Source of the DNA: Candidatus Woesearchaeota archaeon | GTDB taxonomy: Archaea > Nanobdellota > Nanobdellia > Woesearchaeales > JAGVYO01 | Length of the DNA stretch: 9,297 nt | Assembly (NCBI GenBank): GCA_018303225.1 | Contig: JAGVYO010000036.1 | Span: forward strand, 1-9,297 | Reading direction: 5' to 3' | In this document: positions 1-5,904 of the stretch, in pieces | Layout: each line of letters opens with the position of its first letter | Numbering within the stretch: the stretch's first letter is position 1 | Translations under genes and position numbers: made by a program | The notes under the pieces: model-generated | What the model was told of the DNA's origin: nothing | What the model saw: only the letters and a program-made list of their open reading frames with translations | Databases searched by the model: none

Positions 1-10
1 GATAGTGCAA

Positions 11-83
11 TGGGCCTGACCAGGTTCGAACTGGTGATCTCCGCCGTGTCGAGGCGGTGTCATAGCCACTAGACCACAGGCCC
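11..83 (-). tRNA. tRNA-Val (GAC)
   Basis: The reverse strand folds into a complete 73-nt cloverleaf. It has a perfect 7-bp acceptor stem (GGGCCTG with CAGGCCC), a D arm starting GTCT with A14, G18G19 and A21, a 5-bp anticodon stem CCGCC/GGCGG, a 5-nt variable loop whose C48 can pair with G15, and a T arm ACCAG-TTCGAAC-CTGGT. The anticodon is GAC at plus positions 50-48, so it reads GUC/GUU valine codons. Discriminator A73 and the overall sequence match archaeal tRNA-Val. CCA is not encoded and would be added by CCA-adding enzyme; no intron is present. The odd point is position 33 (plus 51), which is C instead of the near-universal U33, giving anticodon loop TCGACAC. Confidence 0.95.
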
Positions 84-109
84 GCAAGGAGCATAGGGAA
101 AAGATGCGG

Positions 110-119
110 TTTATAAAAG
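110..119 (-). promoter_or_regulatory. TATA box of the tRNA-Val gene
   Basis: On the minus strand the sequence reads CTTTTATAAA, centred about 31 bp upstream of the mature tRNA 5' end. With the usual archaeal spacing of about 26 bp, transcription would begin around position 89, leaving a leader of only a few nucleotides for RNase P to remove, or for a very short leader. Confidence 0.7.
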
Positions 120-189
120 TTTGTTCTTAAGATACAAAAAAACAATTACGAAACATTTCTAAACTTTTTTTGGGAGGGTAGGGAAAATG

Positions 190-329
190 TCAGAAATCTC
201 CGATTTCTGAGCACACTAAAAAATTCGTAAAACGAATTTCTGGTGCACCGAAAATGCAAAGCATTTTTTAGTGTGCTCAAGAACCTTCGGTTCTTGACAT
301 CGACAAAAATTTCGTGCCGAAATTTTTGT
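190..329. repeat. Intergenic hairpin cluster A, including a cruciform-like unit
   Basis: Nearly every base here lies in an inverted repeat. In order: TCAGAAATC/GATTTCTGA (190-198 with 202-210, loop TCC); a perfect 14-bp outer stem AGCACACTAAAAAA (210-223) with its complement at 264-277; inside it AAATTCGT/ACGAATTT (221-228 with 232-239, loop AAA), the palindrome GGTGCACC (242-249) and AAAATGC/GCATTTT (251-257 with 261-267, loop AAA); then TCAAGAACC/GGTTCTTGA (277-285 with 289-297, loop TTC); and a 12-bp stem at 303-314 with 318-329, loop TGC. Neighbouring helices share or abut their end bases. The block lies between two divergent promoters, so it is not an ordinary gene-end terminator. No protein-coding gene is visible from 84 to 431. 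A related block lies at 7317-7500. Confidence 0.85.
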
Positions 330-401
330 GATAAACGCTATCGCTAAAGAATATTTTTTATCCATTGCGCATCGTTATGCATAACTTTTCTTAACGAAAG
401 C

Positions 402-409
402 TTTAATAA
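402..409 (+). promoter_or_regulatory. TATA box for the GalT-like gene (leaderless)
   Basis: TTTAATAA is centred about 26 bp upstream of the ATG at 432, which puts the expected transcription start on the start codon itself. No SD sequence precedes that ATG, which supports leaderless translation. Confidence 0.6.
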
Positions 410-431
410 GATTGTATAAAGAGAAACCAAT

Positions 432-1361
432 ATGGAGATTCGCAAGGATTACCTGCTCAACCGATGGACGTTCATTTCTGAAGAGCGCATCAAGCGCCCG
501 ATGGATTTCCATAAAGAGCGCATCAAGAAGAAAAACCAATGCTTTTTCTGCCCGGGAAAGGAAGATTCCACCCCGTCGGAAACAGGGAGAAGGGAAAAGA
601 ATGGAAAATGGATTATCCGGTGGTTCCCGAACAAGTTCCCGGTAGTCTGGGACACGCCGCTGGTCACCATGTCCAGGGGGTTTCTTGTCGAAATGACGCC
701 TTCCGGATACCATGAAGTGATTGTGGAGGCGAGAGCACATACACAACAGCTGTGGGACCTGCCGGTAGGCCACATAAAAACCCTGCTGGATGTGTATGCC
801 GAGAGGATCTCAGAGCTAAAGAAGAAGAAAAATGTAAAATATGTAGCAGTGTTCAAGAACCACAGCAGTCTGGCCGGCACCTCGTTGGTGCATTCACATA
901 GCCAGGTGGTGGCGCTGCCCATTCTTCCTGACCACATCCGTGAAGAGTTGAAGGCCAGCCAAAGATACTCCTATTGCCCGCATTGCAGAATCCTCCGGAT
1001 GGAGCGTAAATCGCAGAGGAGATGTTTTGAGAACAAGAGCATGGTGGCATTTACGCCGTATGCGCCCAGATTCAATTACGAGATTAAGATTTTTCCGAAA
1101 AGGCACATCCGCAGCCTGGCAGAAATGCGCGAAAAAGAACGGATGGATTTTGCCCGCATCCTGAAGAAGGTGCTGCTGAAATTACGGAAGCGCAATATGC
1201 CGTACAATTTCTTTCTCCACCACAGCCCTGACGGAAAGGACCTTCATTTCCATATGAGCATCACGCCCCGGATGGGGAAATTCGGCGGGTTTGAGCTAAG
1301 CACAGATGCCGTAATCATCTCTGTTTCTCCGGAAGAGGCTGCCAGATACTACCGGCATTAA
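432..1361 (+). CDS. galT: GalT-like nucleotidyltransferase (galactose-1-phosphate uridylyltransferase family)
   Basis: The 309-residue product matches the archaeal/bacterial GalT branch of the HIT superfamily. Seen: an N-terminal zinc-type CxxC (C37, C40, in CFFCPG); the histidine triad HSHSQ at 154-158, where H156 would be the nucleophile that carries the UMP moiety (E. coli GalT has HPHGQ); a second CxxC (C182, C185); a second HIT-like half with FLHHSP (261-266) and HFH (272-274); and the family ending GGFELSTD...VSPEEAA. The known family reaction exchanges UMP between UDP-glucose and galactose-1-phosphate in the cytoplasm. Substrate preference cannot be read from sequence, and related enzymes act on other sugar phosphates or ADP-sugars. 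The first SH of the usual S/N-x-H-P-H-G-Q motif is SLVHSHSQ, slightly divergent. The start at 432 fits the TATA box. Its stop overlaps that of the convergent regulator by 4 bp. Confidence 0.85.
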   Translation: MEIRKDYLLNRWTFISEERIKRPMDFHKERIKKKNQCFFCPGKEDSTPSETGRREKNGKWIIRWFPNKFPVVWDTPLVTMSRGFLVEMTPSGYHEVIVEARAHTQQLWDLPVGHIKTLLDVYAERISELKKKKNVKYVAVFKNHSSLAGTSLVHSHSQVVALPILPDHIREELKASQRYSYCPHCRILRMERKSQRRCFENKSMVAFTPYAPRFNYEIKIFPKRHIRSLAEMREKERMDFARILKKVLLKLRKRNMPYNFFLHHSPDGKDLHFHMSITPRMGKFGGFELSTDAVIISVSPEEAARYYRH

Positions 1362-2010
1362 GTTTCCACATAATCCGTCGCTTTTTCCTTTTCGCTATCT
1401 TCGGTCTTCCGGTTGTATATGATAATGAAGTCTTCGCCATCCTTGGCAAGGGTTTTCCGCATCGAGACTTTCGCGTATCCGAAAGATTTGACTGCCATGG
1501 TCCCCAGAATGGAAGAGGTGAGGATGGACAGGCCTGGAAGGGATTTCGCAGCGCTCCCAAAGGGGCTCATGGTATTGGTAAAGATGAACTTTTCAGAGGT
1601 TTTTTCTAGGGTCACAAAAGCAGCCCCTATCTTCTTATGCACATCGACAACGGCCTCGGCAAACTGCTCCACGCTCAGCCTGTCCACTCCGTAAAACTGC
1701 CGGTAGTCCCAATGGCAGAACCAGCCTTGTTGAGAAGCTCTCTGGCCTGCTCTTCGTTCATATTACGGGTCAATTCAAGCGTTGTTTCGAAAAAGAAGAC
1801 TTCTTTGTTGAAATTTACCGGAATATACCATAATTTAGCCATTCCAAGCCTTTTGAAGTCTATAAGCGTCCTTTCCCGGATGACGTCAAGATATTTGGCC
1901 AGTGTAATGCGATTTACATCAAGATAACTTGCTATTTCTGTAGAAGTGACCCCAATAGGGCTTTTTCTGATGAAATCAATGATTTTACGCTCTATGTCTG
2001 AATCAAACAT
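1358..2010 (-). CDS. Winged-helix transcriptional regulator, interrupted by a one-base frameshift
   Basis: Two overlapping minus-strand frames join into one plausible 217-residue protein. The first (2010 to 1675) gives a DNA-binding winged helix: residues 5-62 include TSTEIASYLDVNRITLAKYL as the HTH and KLWYIP as the wing strand. It then runs on to residue 106 (GTTGSF). The second frame (to 1358) begins YGVDRLSVEQF and supplies a C-terminal alpha/beta domain of about 110 residues with no catalytic motif I recognise; it may be a ligand-sensing or dimerisation domain. The frames meet at a run of four T (plus 1693-1696). One additional T restores a continuous reading frame, so this is a single-base deletion, an assembly error or a -1 shift. 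It is divergent from the membrane protein at 2190, which it may control. The function of the C-terminal domain is unknown to me. Confidence 0.75.
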
Positions 2011-2055
2011 CGACCAAACCCCTATTTCCAGAACAAAAACATTAGCGTCTATGGC

Positions 2056-2067
2056 TAATATATAAAG
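2056..2067 (-). promoter_or_regulatory. TATA box of the winged-helix regulator
   Basis: The minus strand reads CTTTATATATTA, centred about 52 bp upstream of the ATG at 2010. Transcription would start near 2036, leaving a leader of about 26 nt that contains a weak SD-like AGGGG about 10 nt before the ATG. Confidence 0.55.
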
Positions 2068-2099
2068 ATTGTTATTGATGATTATCCTTAATAGAAAGA

Positions 2100-2107
2100 T
2101 TTATATA
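2100..2107 (+). promoter_or_regulatory. TATA box of the small membrane protein gene
   Basis: TTTATATA at this position is a consensus archaeal TATA element. The predicted transcription start is near 2129, giving a leader of about 60 nt that contains a small hairpin (TGCCT 2133-2137 with AGGCA 2146-2150) and a strong SD site. Confidence 0.65.
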
Positions 2108-2120
2108 GTTGCTTAACTCT

Positions 2121-2133
2121 ATTGATTATCAAT
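2121..2133. promoter_or_regulatory. Candidate operator palindrome at the predicted transcription start
   Basis: ATTGAT-T-ATCAAT is a perfect 6-bp inverted repeat around one base, lying over the predicted start of the 2190 transcript. A related, imperfect ATTGATGATTATC lies at 2074-2086, on the other side of the TATA box. The flanking arrangement suggests repression by a dimeric regulator, with the divergent winged-helix protein as the obvious candidate. The link to that protein is inferred only from position. Confidence 0.4.
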
Positions 2134-2175
2134 GCCTCTTGCAATAGGCAGCATAGGATGACATAACAATCCCAT

Positions 2176-2182
2176 GGAGGTG
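2176..2182 (+). promoter_or_regulatory. Strong Shine-Dalgarno site of the 2190 gene
   Basis: GGAGGTG is fully complementary to the conserved anti-SD at the 16S rRNA 3' end and ends 7 nt before the ATG at 2190. It fixes that start and marks the gene as one of the few leadered, probably highly translated genes here. Confidence 0.8.
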
Positions 2183-2189
2183 ACATATC

Positions 2190-2546
2190 ATGGAGAAAAA
2201 AGTTGGCCATTACTCCTTCATCATTGGAGTAATCATAGCAATTGTATTGGGACTTGCCTTACCCTTGGGTTCGGACACAACTGTCTGGCTGACATCCATC
2301 CTGGTTGTGCTTGGATTGATTGTCGGATTCCTCAACGTGACAGGTAAAGAAACCAAAGAGTTCCTGACCGTAGGCACGATACTGGTTATCGTTGCTTTCG
2401 CAGGCAATGCATCCACCACCCTGAACCAGGTGATCTACCTAGGTCAATACCTAAGCGGCATCTTCAGCGCCATGCTGGCGTTTGTCGTACCCTCAGTAGT
2501 TGTGGTCGCATTGAAAGACGTCTGGGCCTTAGGACAAAACAACTAA
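2190..2546 (+). CDS. Small integral membrane protein, about four helices, function unknown
   Basis: This 118-residue protein is almost entirely hydrophobic, with predicted membrane segments near residues 8-27, 32-50, 58-74 and 84-107. Short polar loops are KETKE (53-57) and the C-terminal KDVWALGQNN. The N terminus MEKKVGHY is basic and probably cytoplasmic. I see no transport, enzyme or lipoprotein motif and do not recognise a named family. The perfect SD site, consensus TATA box and long T-rich terminator suggest a strongly expressed monocistronic gene. It is divergent from the winged-helix regulator, and a palindrome overlies its predicted transcription start. Confidence 0.8.
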   Translation: MEKKVGHYSFIIGVIIAIVLGLALPLGSDTTVWLTSILVVLGLIVGFLNVTGKETKEFLTVGTILVIVAFAGNASTTLNQVIYLGQYLSGIFSAMLAFVVPSVVVVALKDVWALGQNN

Positions 2547-2548
2547 GG

Positions 2549-2575
2549 TCTTTTTCTTTCTTTTTTTATTTTTTT
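2549..2575 (+). terminator. T-rich terminator after the small membrane protein
   Basis: Immediately after the stop the plus strand has three long T tracts (TTTTT, TTTTTTT and TTTTTTT) separated by single C or A bases, with no stem needed. This is the usual archaeal oligo-T termination pattern. Confidence 0.7.
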
Positions 2576-2614
2576 GGAAACATTAATGTAGGATAGATTA
2601 TATTCCGGCTTTCT

Positions 2615-3325
2615 ATGGAGATTTTAAAAGGCATTGAAATAAGGGACCTTGCTCTTTGGATAAAACCTTGCCTTATCATCGGGGATATTCATATCGGCTA
2701 TGAGGAAGCGCTGAATAAACAGGGAGTGCTGATACCCCGCTTCCAGTTCAAGGAAGTTCTGGAACGGCTGGAACGCATCCTACAGGGCATCAAGCCCAAA
2801 AAGATACTCATCAATGGTGATCTGAAGCATGAATTCGGAACGATTTCAGGGCAGGAGTGGCGGCATACCCTGCAGCTGTTGGATTTCCTGGCAAAACATT
2901 GCGGGGAAGTGGTATTGGTAAAGGGCAATCATGACACCGTTTTAGGGCCGATTGCAGAAAAGCGCAAGGTAAAGGTGGTGGATTATGCGGAGATTGAGAG
3001 CAAGCATGGAAAAATGCTGGTAATCCATGGCGACAGAATCCCGGAGGATGTTTCTCCCTACTGGACCATCATCACCGGCCATGAGCATCCGGCTGTATCG
3101 CTGAAGGAAGGGCCGCGGGTAGAGCTGGTCAAATGCTTTCTGGTCGGGAAGTACAAGCGAAAAAACCTGATTGTCATGCCGTCTTTCAACTTGGTGGTAG
3201 AAGGCCACGACATCCTGAAAGAGCGGCTTTACAACCCTTTCATTGAGGATTTAGCAAATATGGTGGTCTATGTTGTTGCAGACAAGGTATATCCGTTCGG
3301 GAAAGTGAAAGAACTGATCAGGTAG
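2615..3325 (+). CDS. Archaeal SbcD/Mre11-related metallophosphoesterase
   Basis: The 236-residue product carries the full calcineurin-like dinuclear metal set in order: GDIHIG (23-28), GD (68-69, in INGDLKHEFG), GNHD (104-107), HGD (138-140) and GHEH (155-158). It matches the archaeal family of stand-alone phosphoesterases related to SbcD/Mre11 (TIGR00024 type), of similar length and without Mre11 capping domains. Its substrate is not established; the family is usually annotated as a putative ICC-like phosphoesterase. In bacteria a relative sits with DNA ligase and helicase genes, but nothing of that kind is adjacent here. No SD precedes the ATG; a weak TATA-like stretch (2579-2587) would suit a leaderless transcript. 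The 3' end overlaps the convergent radical SAM gene by 8 bp. Confidence 0.85.
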   Translation: MEILKGIEIRDLALWIKPCLIIGDIHIGYEEALNKQGVLIPRFQFKEVLERLERILQGIKPKKILINGDLKHEFGTISGQEWRHTLQLLDFLAKHCGEVVLVKGNHDTVLGPIAEKRKVKVVDYAEIESKHGKMLVIHGDRIPEDVSPYWTIITGHEHPAVSLKEGPRVELVKCFLVGKYKRKNLIVMPSFNLVVEGHDILKERLYNPFIEDLANMVVYVVADKVYPFGKVKELIR

Positions 3326-4796
3326 GCGCGACCTTGTTGGCAATCTTCTCATAATGCTGCCCGAAGATGGCCAGTTCCACGGCAGCAGGAAGCGCCTTAA
3401 TCTTTGTCAACCCTGTTTTTAGGATGAGCTTCCAGTACGAATACCTTGCATTTGATAAAACACCAATCTGCCACATGCTCTTGAAGAATGCCCGGATGTC
3501 TCCCATGGAAATCTGGCGTTTCACAGAGGGCCTATAGTTCTTGATGAAGGTATGGATCCGCTGATAATAGTTCTTTCGTGAATAGATGGTGGAAATGATC
3601 TTTTTGTAACCCTCAATCAGTTTATCTTTATTCATTTTCGGTATGAAGTTCAGGTCCCCATCCGTATTCCCCCCGGTCGTATCGCTTAAAAGCCTGCCTT
3701 CTGCCTTTAAGCGGTGCCAAAGCCGTGTCTGGGGAAGCGCGGTAAGCACCCCCACCATCGCTGAAACAACGCCAATTTTTTGTATGAACCGGATCTGTGT
3801 CTCAAAAATGCTCTCGTTGTCGTTGTCAAAACCGACGATAAAGCCGCCCATCACTTCCATCCCGTTCTGCTGGATGATCTTCACGGTCTCTGCAAGATCC
3901 CGGTTGACGTTCTGGACCTTTCCGGTTTCCTTCAGGCTTTCCTCGCAGGGCGTCTCGATACCCAGGAACACCCTGAAGAAATTAGCGGCGCTCATCAGCC
4001 GCATCAGTTCCGGGTCATCCGCCAGGTCCGTGCTGGCTTCGGTGAACAACTTGAACGGGAACTTGCGCTCCTTCTGCCATTGGATCAGGTGAGGAAGCAT
4101 TCGTTTTACGTTTAATTTATTGCCGATGAAGTTGTCGTCTACGATGAATACAGAGCCCCGCCATCCCGCATCATAGAGGGCCTGGAGCTCATTGAGCAGC
4201 TGTTCCGGCGCCTTTGCACGCGGTATTCTGCCGTTCATGATGATGATGTCGCAGAATTCGCAGTTATATGGGCATCCCCGTGAGTACTGCACGGACATGG
4301 ACGCATAGTCGCGAAGGTCGATTAGTGACCATAATGGAAGAGTGACTTTCTTTACATCCGGCTTTTGAAGCGAGGTATAGGTTGGTTTCGGATGGCCTTC
4401 TTCCAGATCTTTGAGAAAGAGCGGTAGGGTCACTTCGGCTTCATTCAGGATAAAATGGTCCACGCCTTCAAATTTTTCATCGTGGGTCGTGAAAACAGGG
4501 CCGCCGACCACCACTTTTTTGCCTTGTGCTTTGCATCGGTGGATAATCTCCCGCGCTTTCGCTTTCTGGACGATCATGGCGCCGATAAACACCATGTCGG
4601 CCCATGCGATGTGCTCGTCCGTCAGCTCGGTGACGTTGGTATCCACCAGTTTTTTGTCCCATTCCTTGGGCAGCATGCCGGCTATGGTCAATAACCCTAA
4701 CGGCGGAAAGGCCGCTTTTTTAGAGATAAAGCGAAGGACGTGCTTAAAGCTCCAGAACGTGTCGGGATATTCCGGATAGACCAGAAGGACGTTCAT
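3318..4796 (-). CDS. B12-binding-domain radical SAM enzyme with DUF4070-type C terminus
   Basis: This 492-residue protein has an N-terminal cobalamin-binding-like Rossmann domain (about 1-130, starting MNVLLVYPEYPDTFW), a radical SAM core with the 4Fe-4S motif C175-x3-C179-x2-C182 (RGCPYNCEFC), family blocks VDDNFIGNK (219-227) and GFIVGFDND (318-326), and a C-terminal DUF4070-type domain. The classical B12 DxHxxG histidine motif is absent, as in many class B radical SAM enzymes. Relatives perform methylations or carbon-carbon chemistry such as hopanoid modification, but substrate cannot be assigned. I chose the ATG at 4796 rather than 4844: AAAGGAGG ends 10 nt upstream, the protein starts exactly at the family motif, and the TATA element at 4858-4867 places transcription start downstream of 4844. 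It lies downstream of the channel gene on the same strand. Confidence 0.88.
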   Translation of the reverse strand: MNVLLVYPEYPDTFWSFKHVLRFISKKAAFPPLGLLTIAGMLPKEWDKKLVDTNVTELTDEHIAWADMVFIGAMIVQKAKAREIIHRCKAQGKKVVVGGPVFTTHDEKFEGVDHFILNEAEVTLPLFLKDLEEGHPKPTYTSLQKPDVKKVTLPLWSLIDLRDYASMSVQYSRGCPYNCEFCDIIIMNGRIPRAKAPEQLLNELQALYDAGWRGSVFIVDDNFIGNKLNVKRMLPHLIQWQKERKFPFKLFTEASTDLADDPELMRLMSAANFFRVFLGIETPCEESLKETGKVQNVNRDLAETVKIIQQNGMEVMGGFIVGFDNDNESIFETQIRFIQKIGVVSAMVGVLTALPQTRLWHRLKAEGRLLSDTTGGNTDGDLNFIPKMNKDKLIEGYKKIISTIYSRKNYYQRIHTFIKNYRPSVKRQISMGDIRAFFKSMWQIGVLSNARYSYWKLILKTGLTKIKALPAAVELAIFGQHYEKIANKVAPT

Positions 4797-4834
4797 AAGG
4801 AATAATCCTCCTTTATCCTCGTGAGGAAGTTCAT
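4793..4834 (-). other. Possible 13-codon leader ORF overlapping the radical SAM start
   Basis: A minus-strand ATG at 4834 opens a mini-ORF encoding MNFLTRIKEDYSL, whose TGA overlaps the radical SAM ATG as ATGA. A GGAGGT lies 10 nt upstream of the mini-ORF ATG, and the radical SAM SD lies inside it. The layout would suit translational coupling or a regulatory leader peptide, but such a short ORF can arise by chance. Confidence 0.3.
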
Positions 4835-4857
4835 TAAAGGCCATACCTCCTTTTGGT

Positions 4858-4867
4858 CTTTATATTA
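4858..4867 (-). promoter_or_regulatory. TATA box of the radical SAM gene
   Basis: The minus strand reads TAATATAAAG between the extended 3' end of the channel gene and the radical SAM gene. Transcription would start near 4837, giving about 40 nt of leader before the ATG at 4796. It suggests a separate promoter rather than strict dependence on the channel transcript. Confidence 0.5.
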
Positions 4868-4876
4868 CTTTTGGTA

Positions 4877-5243
4877 TTATTCTTTGCCTTTAGGCTGCCG
4901 GATAACTATCCATTTCTCCTTTTTGGGAGGCGCGATGGCATTGGCAATGGCGCTCATCTTCTTTTTAATGGCTGAAAGAGGACAAAGCGTACAGAATGAG
5001 GGCTACCCCTAAAAAGAGATAGAAAACCGTGAAAAGCTTCGAACTCACCTTGGTAGGATGGAGATCCCCGTATCCCCGGGTGGCCAGCGAGACGGCCGAG
5101 AAATAAAGCGAGTCGATGTAGCTCCAGCCCTCTACGATATGGTAGACGAAGGTCCCTGCCACCAGCAGAAGAAGGATGAGCACCACTAGGATCAGGAATC
5201 TCAATCTCATGGGGGATTTTTCAGTGAAAATGACTTCGCTCAT
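4877..5243 (-). CDS. Two-helix K+-channel-like protein, frameshifted near its 3' end
   Basis: The product looks like a KcsA/MthK-type pore subunit (ion channel family PF07885): an outer helix at about 14-36, pore helix SYIDSLYFSAVSLAT (41-55), filter TRGYGD (55-60), then inner helix KLFTVFYLFLGVALILYALSS (69-89). The uninterrupted frame stops at 4965 after SSFSH, 92 residues. In the +1 frame the reading continues naturally as SAIKKKMSAIANAIAPPKKE and on to a stop at 4877, giving a 121-residue protein with a basic cytoplasmic tail. Removing one base from the AAA at 4975-4977 (plus strand) joins the two. This may be a sequencing error, a real insertion or a +1 shift. The filter has arginine where TVGYGD normally has valine. 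No RCK domain is attached. Confidence 0.75.
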
Positions 5244-5269
5244 GGGATATTATCGGGAGAATAGCTTTT

Positions 5270-5277
5270 ATTTAAAG
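5270..5277 (-). promoter_or_regulatory. TATA box of the channel gene (near leaderless)
   Basis: The minus strand reads CTTTAAATAAAAG here, centred about 30 bp upstream of the ATG at 5243, so the transcript should begin within a few bases of the start codon. A 6-bp inverted repeat, AGCTTT (5263-5268) with AAAGCT (5274-5279), overlaps the element. Confidence 0.55.
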
Positions 5278-5280
5278 CTT

Positions 5281-5354
5281 GTTGGAATCCATTGGATTCG
5301 GATTATTTTTCGCAGGAATTCCTTCATTTAAGGGGCGTTTAACGATTGCCCATC
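5281..5354. repeat. Short palindromes between the XRE-CBS and channel genes
   Basis: The gap holds a 6-bp hairpin GAATCC-ATT-GGATTC (5285-5299) and a perfect 10-bp palindrome AGGAATTCCT (5314-5323). They may mark the end of the XRE-CBS transcript or be protein sites upstream of the channel promoter. The GGAAT core resembles the repeats upstream of metK, but the match is short. Confidence 0.4.
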
Positions 5355-5897
5355 TCATTTGTACATCTTCGCCAGGACATCGCTTTTGGTGATGACTCCC
5401 TTCAGATGGCCGTCTTCGGAAACCAGCACGATCGGGAAGAACTGGAGGAGATGCTGCACCACTGAAACAGAAGCCGTATGCGGCACGACCGGGGAAGCGT
5501 CTTCCATAATTTCTTCCACCTTGTCGGCTTTCTTGTGCAGGAGCGCCTCCAGGATGCCCGCTTCCGAAACCGTGCCGATGGACTGGTGGGCCCTGAGCAC
5601 CGGCATCTGGGAGATGCCCAGCTTGCGCATTTTTTTTATGGCTTCGGAAATGCCCGTACCGGGTATGACGGATACAAGCTTTGGATTCATGATATCCCTG
5701 GCCAAAAGGTCCTTTTTCCTGCCGGCCCGGTTCAATGCATCAAATATTTTCTGGACTTTGGTGTACGTCGGGTCGATACGGCCGGCCTCGATCTTCGCGA
5801 TGAGCGACTGCGAGACAGCTGCCTGCCGGGCCAGTTCGGCCTGCGTCCAGCCGAGCTTCTTCCGCATCTCCTTGATCTCGTGCAGTTTGTCAATCAT
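5355..5897 (-). CDS. XRE-family HTH regulator with paired CBS domains
   Basis: The 180-residue protein has an N-terminal XRE helix-turn-helix (about 7-60, with LGWTQAELARQAAVSQSLIAKIEAGR as the HTH core, quoted here as two helices: TQAELARQAA and SQSLIAKIEAG), then two CBS domains forming one Bateman module (about 66-120, ARDIMNPKLVSVIP..., and about 127-178, VEEIMEDASPVVP...FPIVLVSEDGHLKGVITKSDV). This architecture is a known archaeal regulator family. CBS pairs bind adenosyl ligands such as AMP, ATP or SAM; which one is bound here is not visible. It is divergent from metK, with inverted repeats of GGAATAAT type covering both promoters, so autoregulation and metK control are likely (inference). 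The start is supported by a TATA element 27 bp upstream with no leader. Confidence 0.9.
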   Translation of the reverse strand: MIDKLHEIKEMRKKLGWTQAELARQAAVSQSLIAKIEAGRIDPTYTKVQKIFDALNRAGRKKDLLARDIMNPKLVSVIPGTGISEAIKKMRKLGISQMPVLRAHQSIGTVSEAGILEALLHKKADKVEEIMEDASPVVPHTASVSVVQHLLQFFPIVLVSEDGHLKGVITKSDVLAKMYK

Positions 5898-5904
5898 CGG
5901 TAAA

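Noticed and set aside
190..329. CRISPR array or tandem repeat array
   Set aside because: The units are inverted repeats of differing sequence without constant direct repeats or spacers.
449..937. Minus-strand ORF of 162 codons opposite galT
   Set aside because: It is a shadow of the GalT-like gene, whose catalytic motifs are intact on the plus strand.
4797..4844. Longer start (ATG at 4844) for the radical SAM protein, adding 16 residues
   Set aside because: GGAGGT abuts that ATG with no spacing, the added residues are not part of the family, and the predicted transcription start falls downstream of it.
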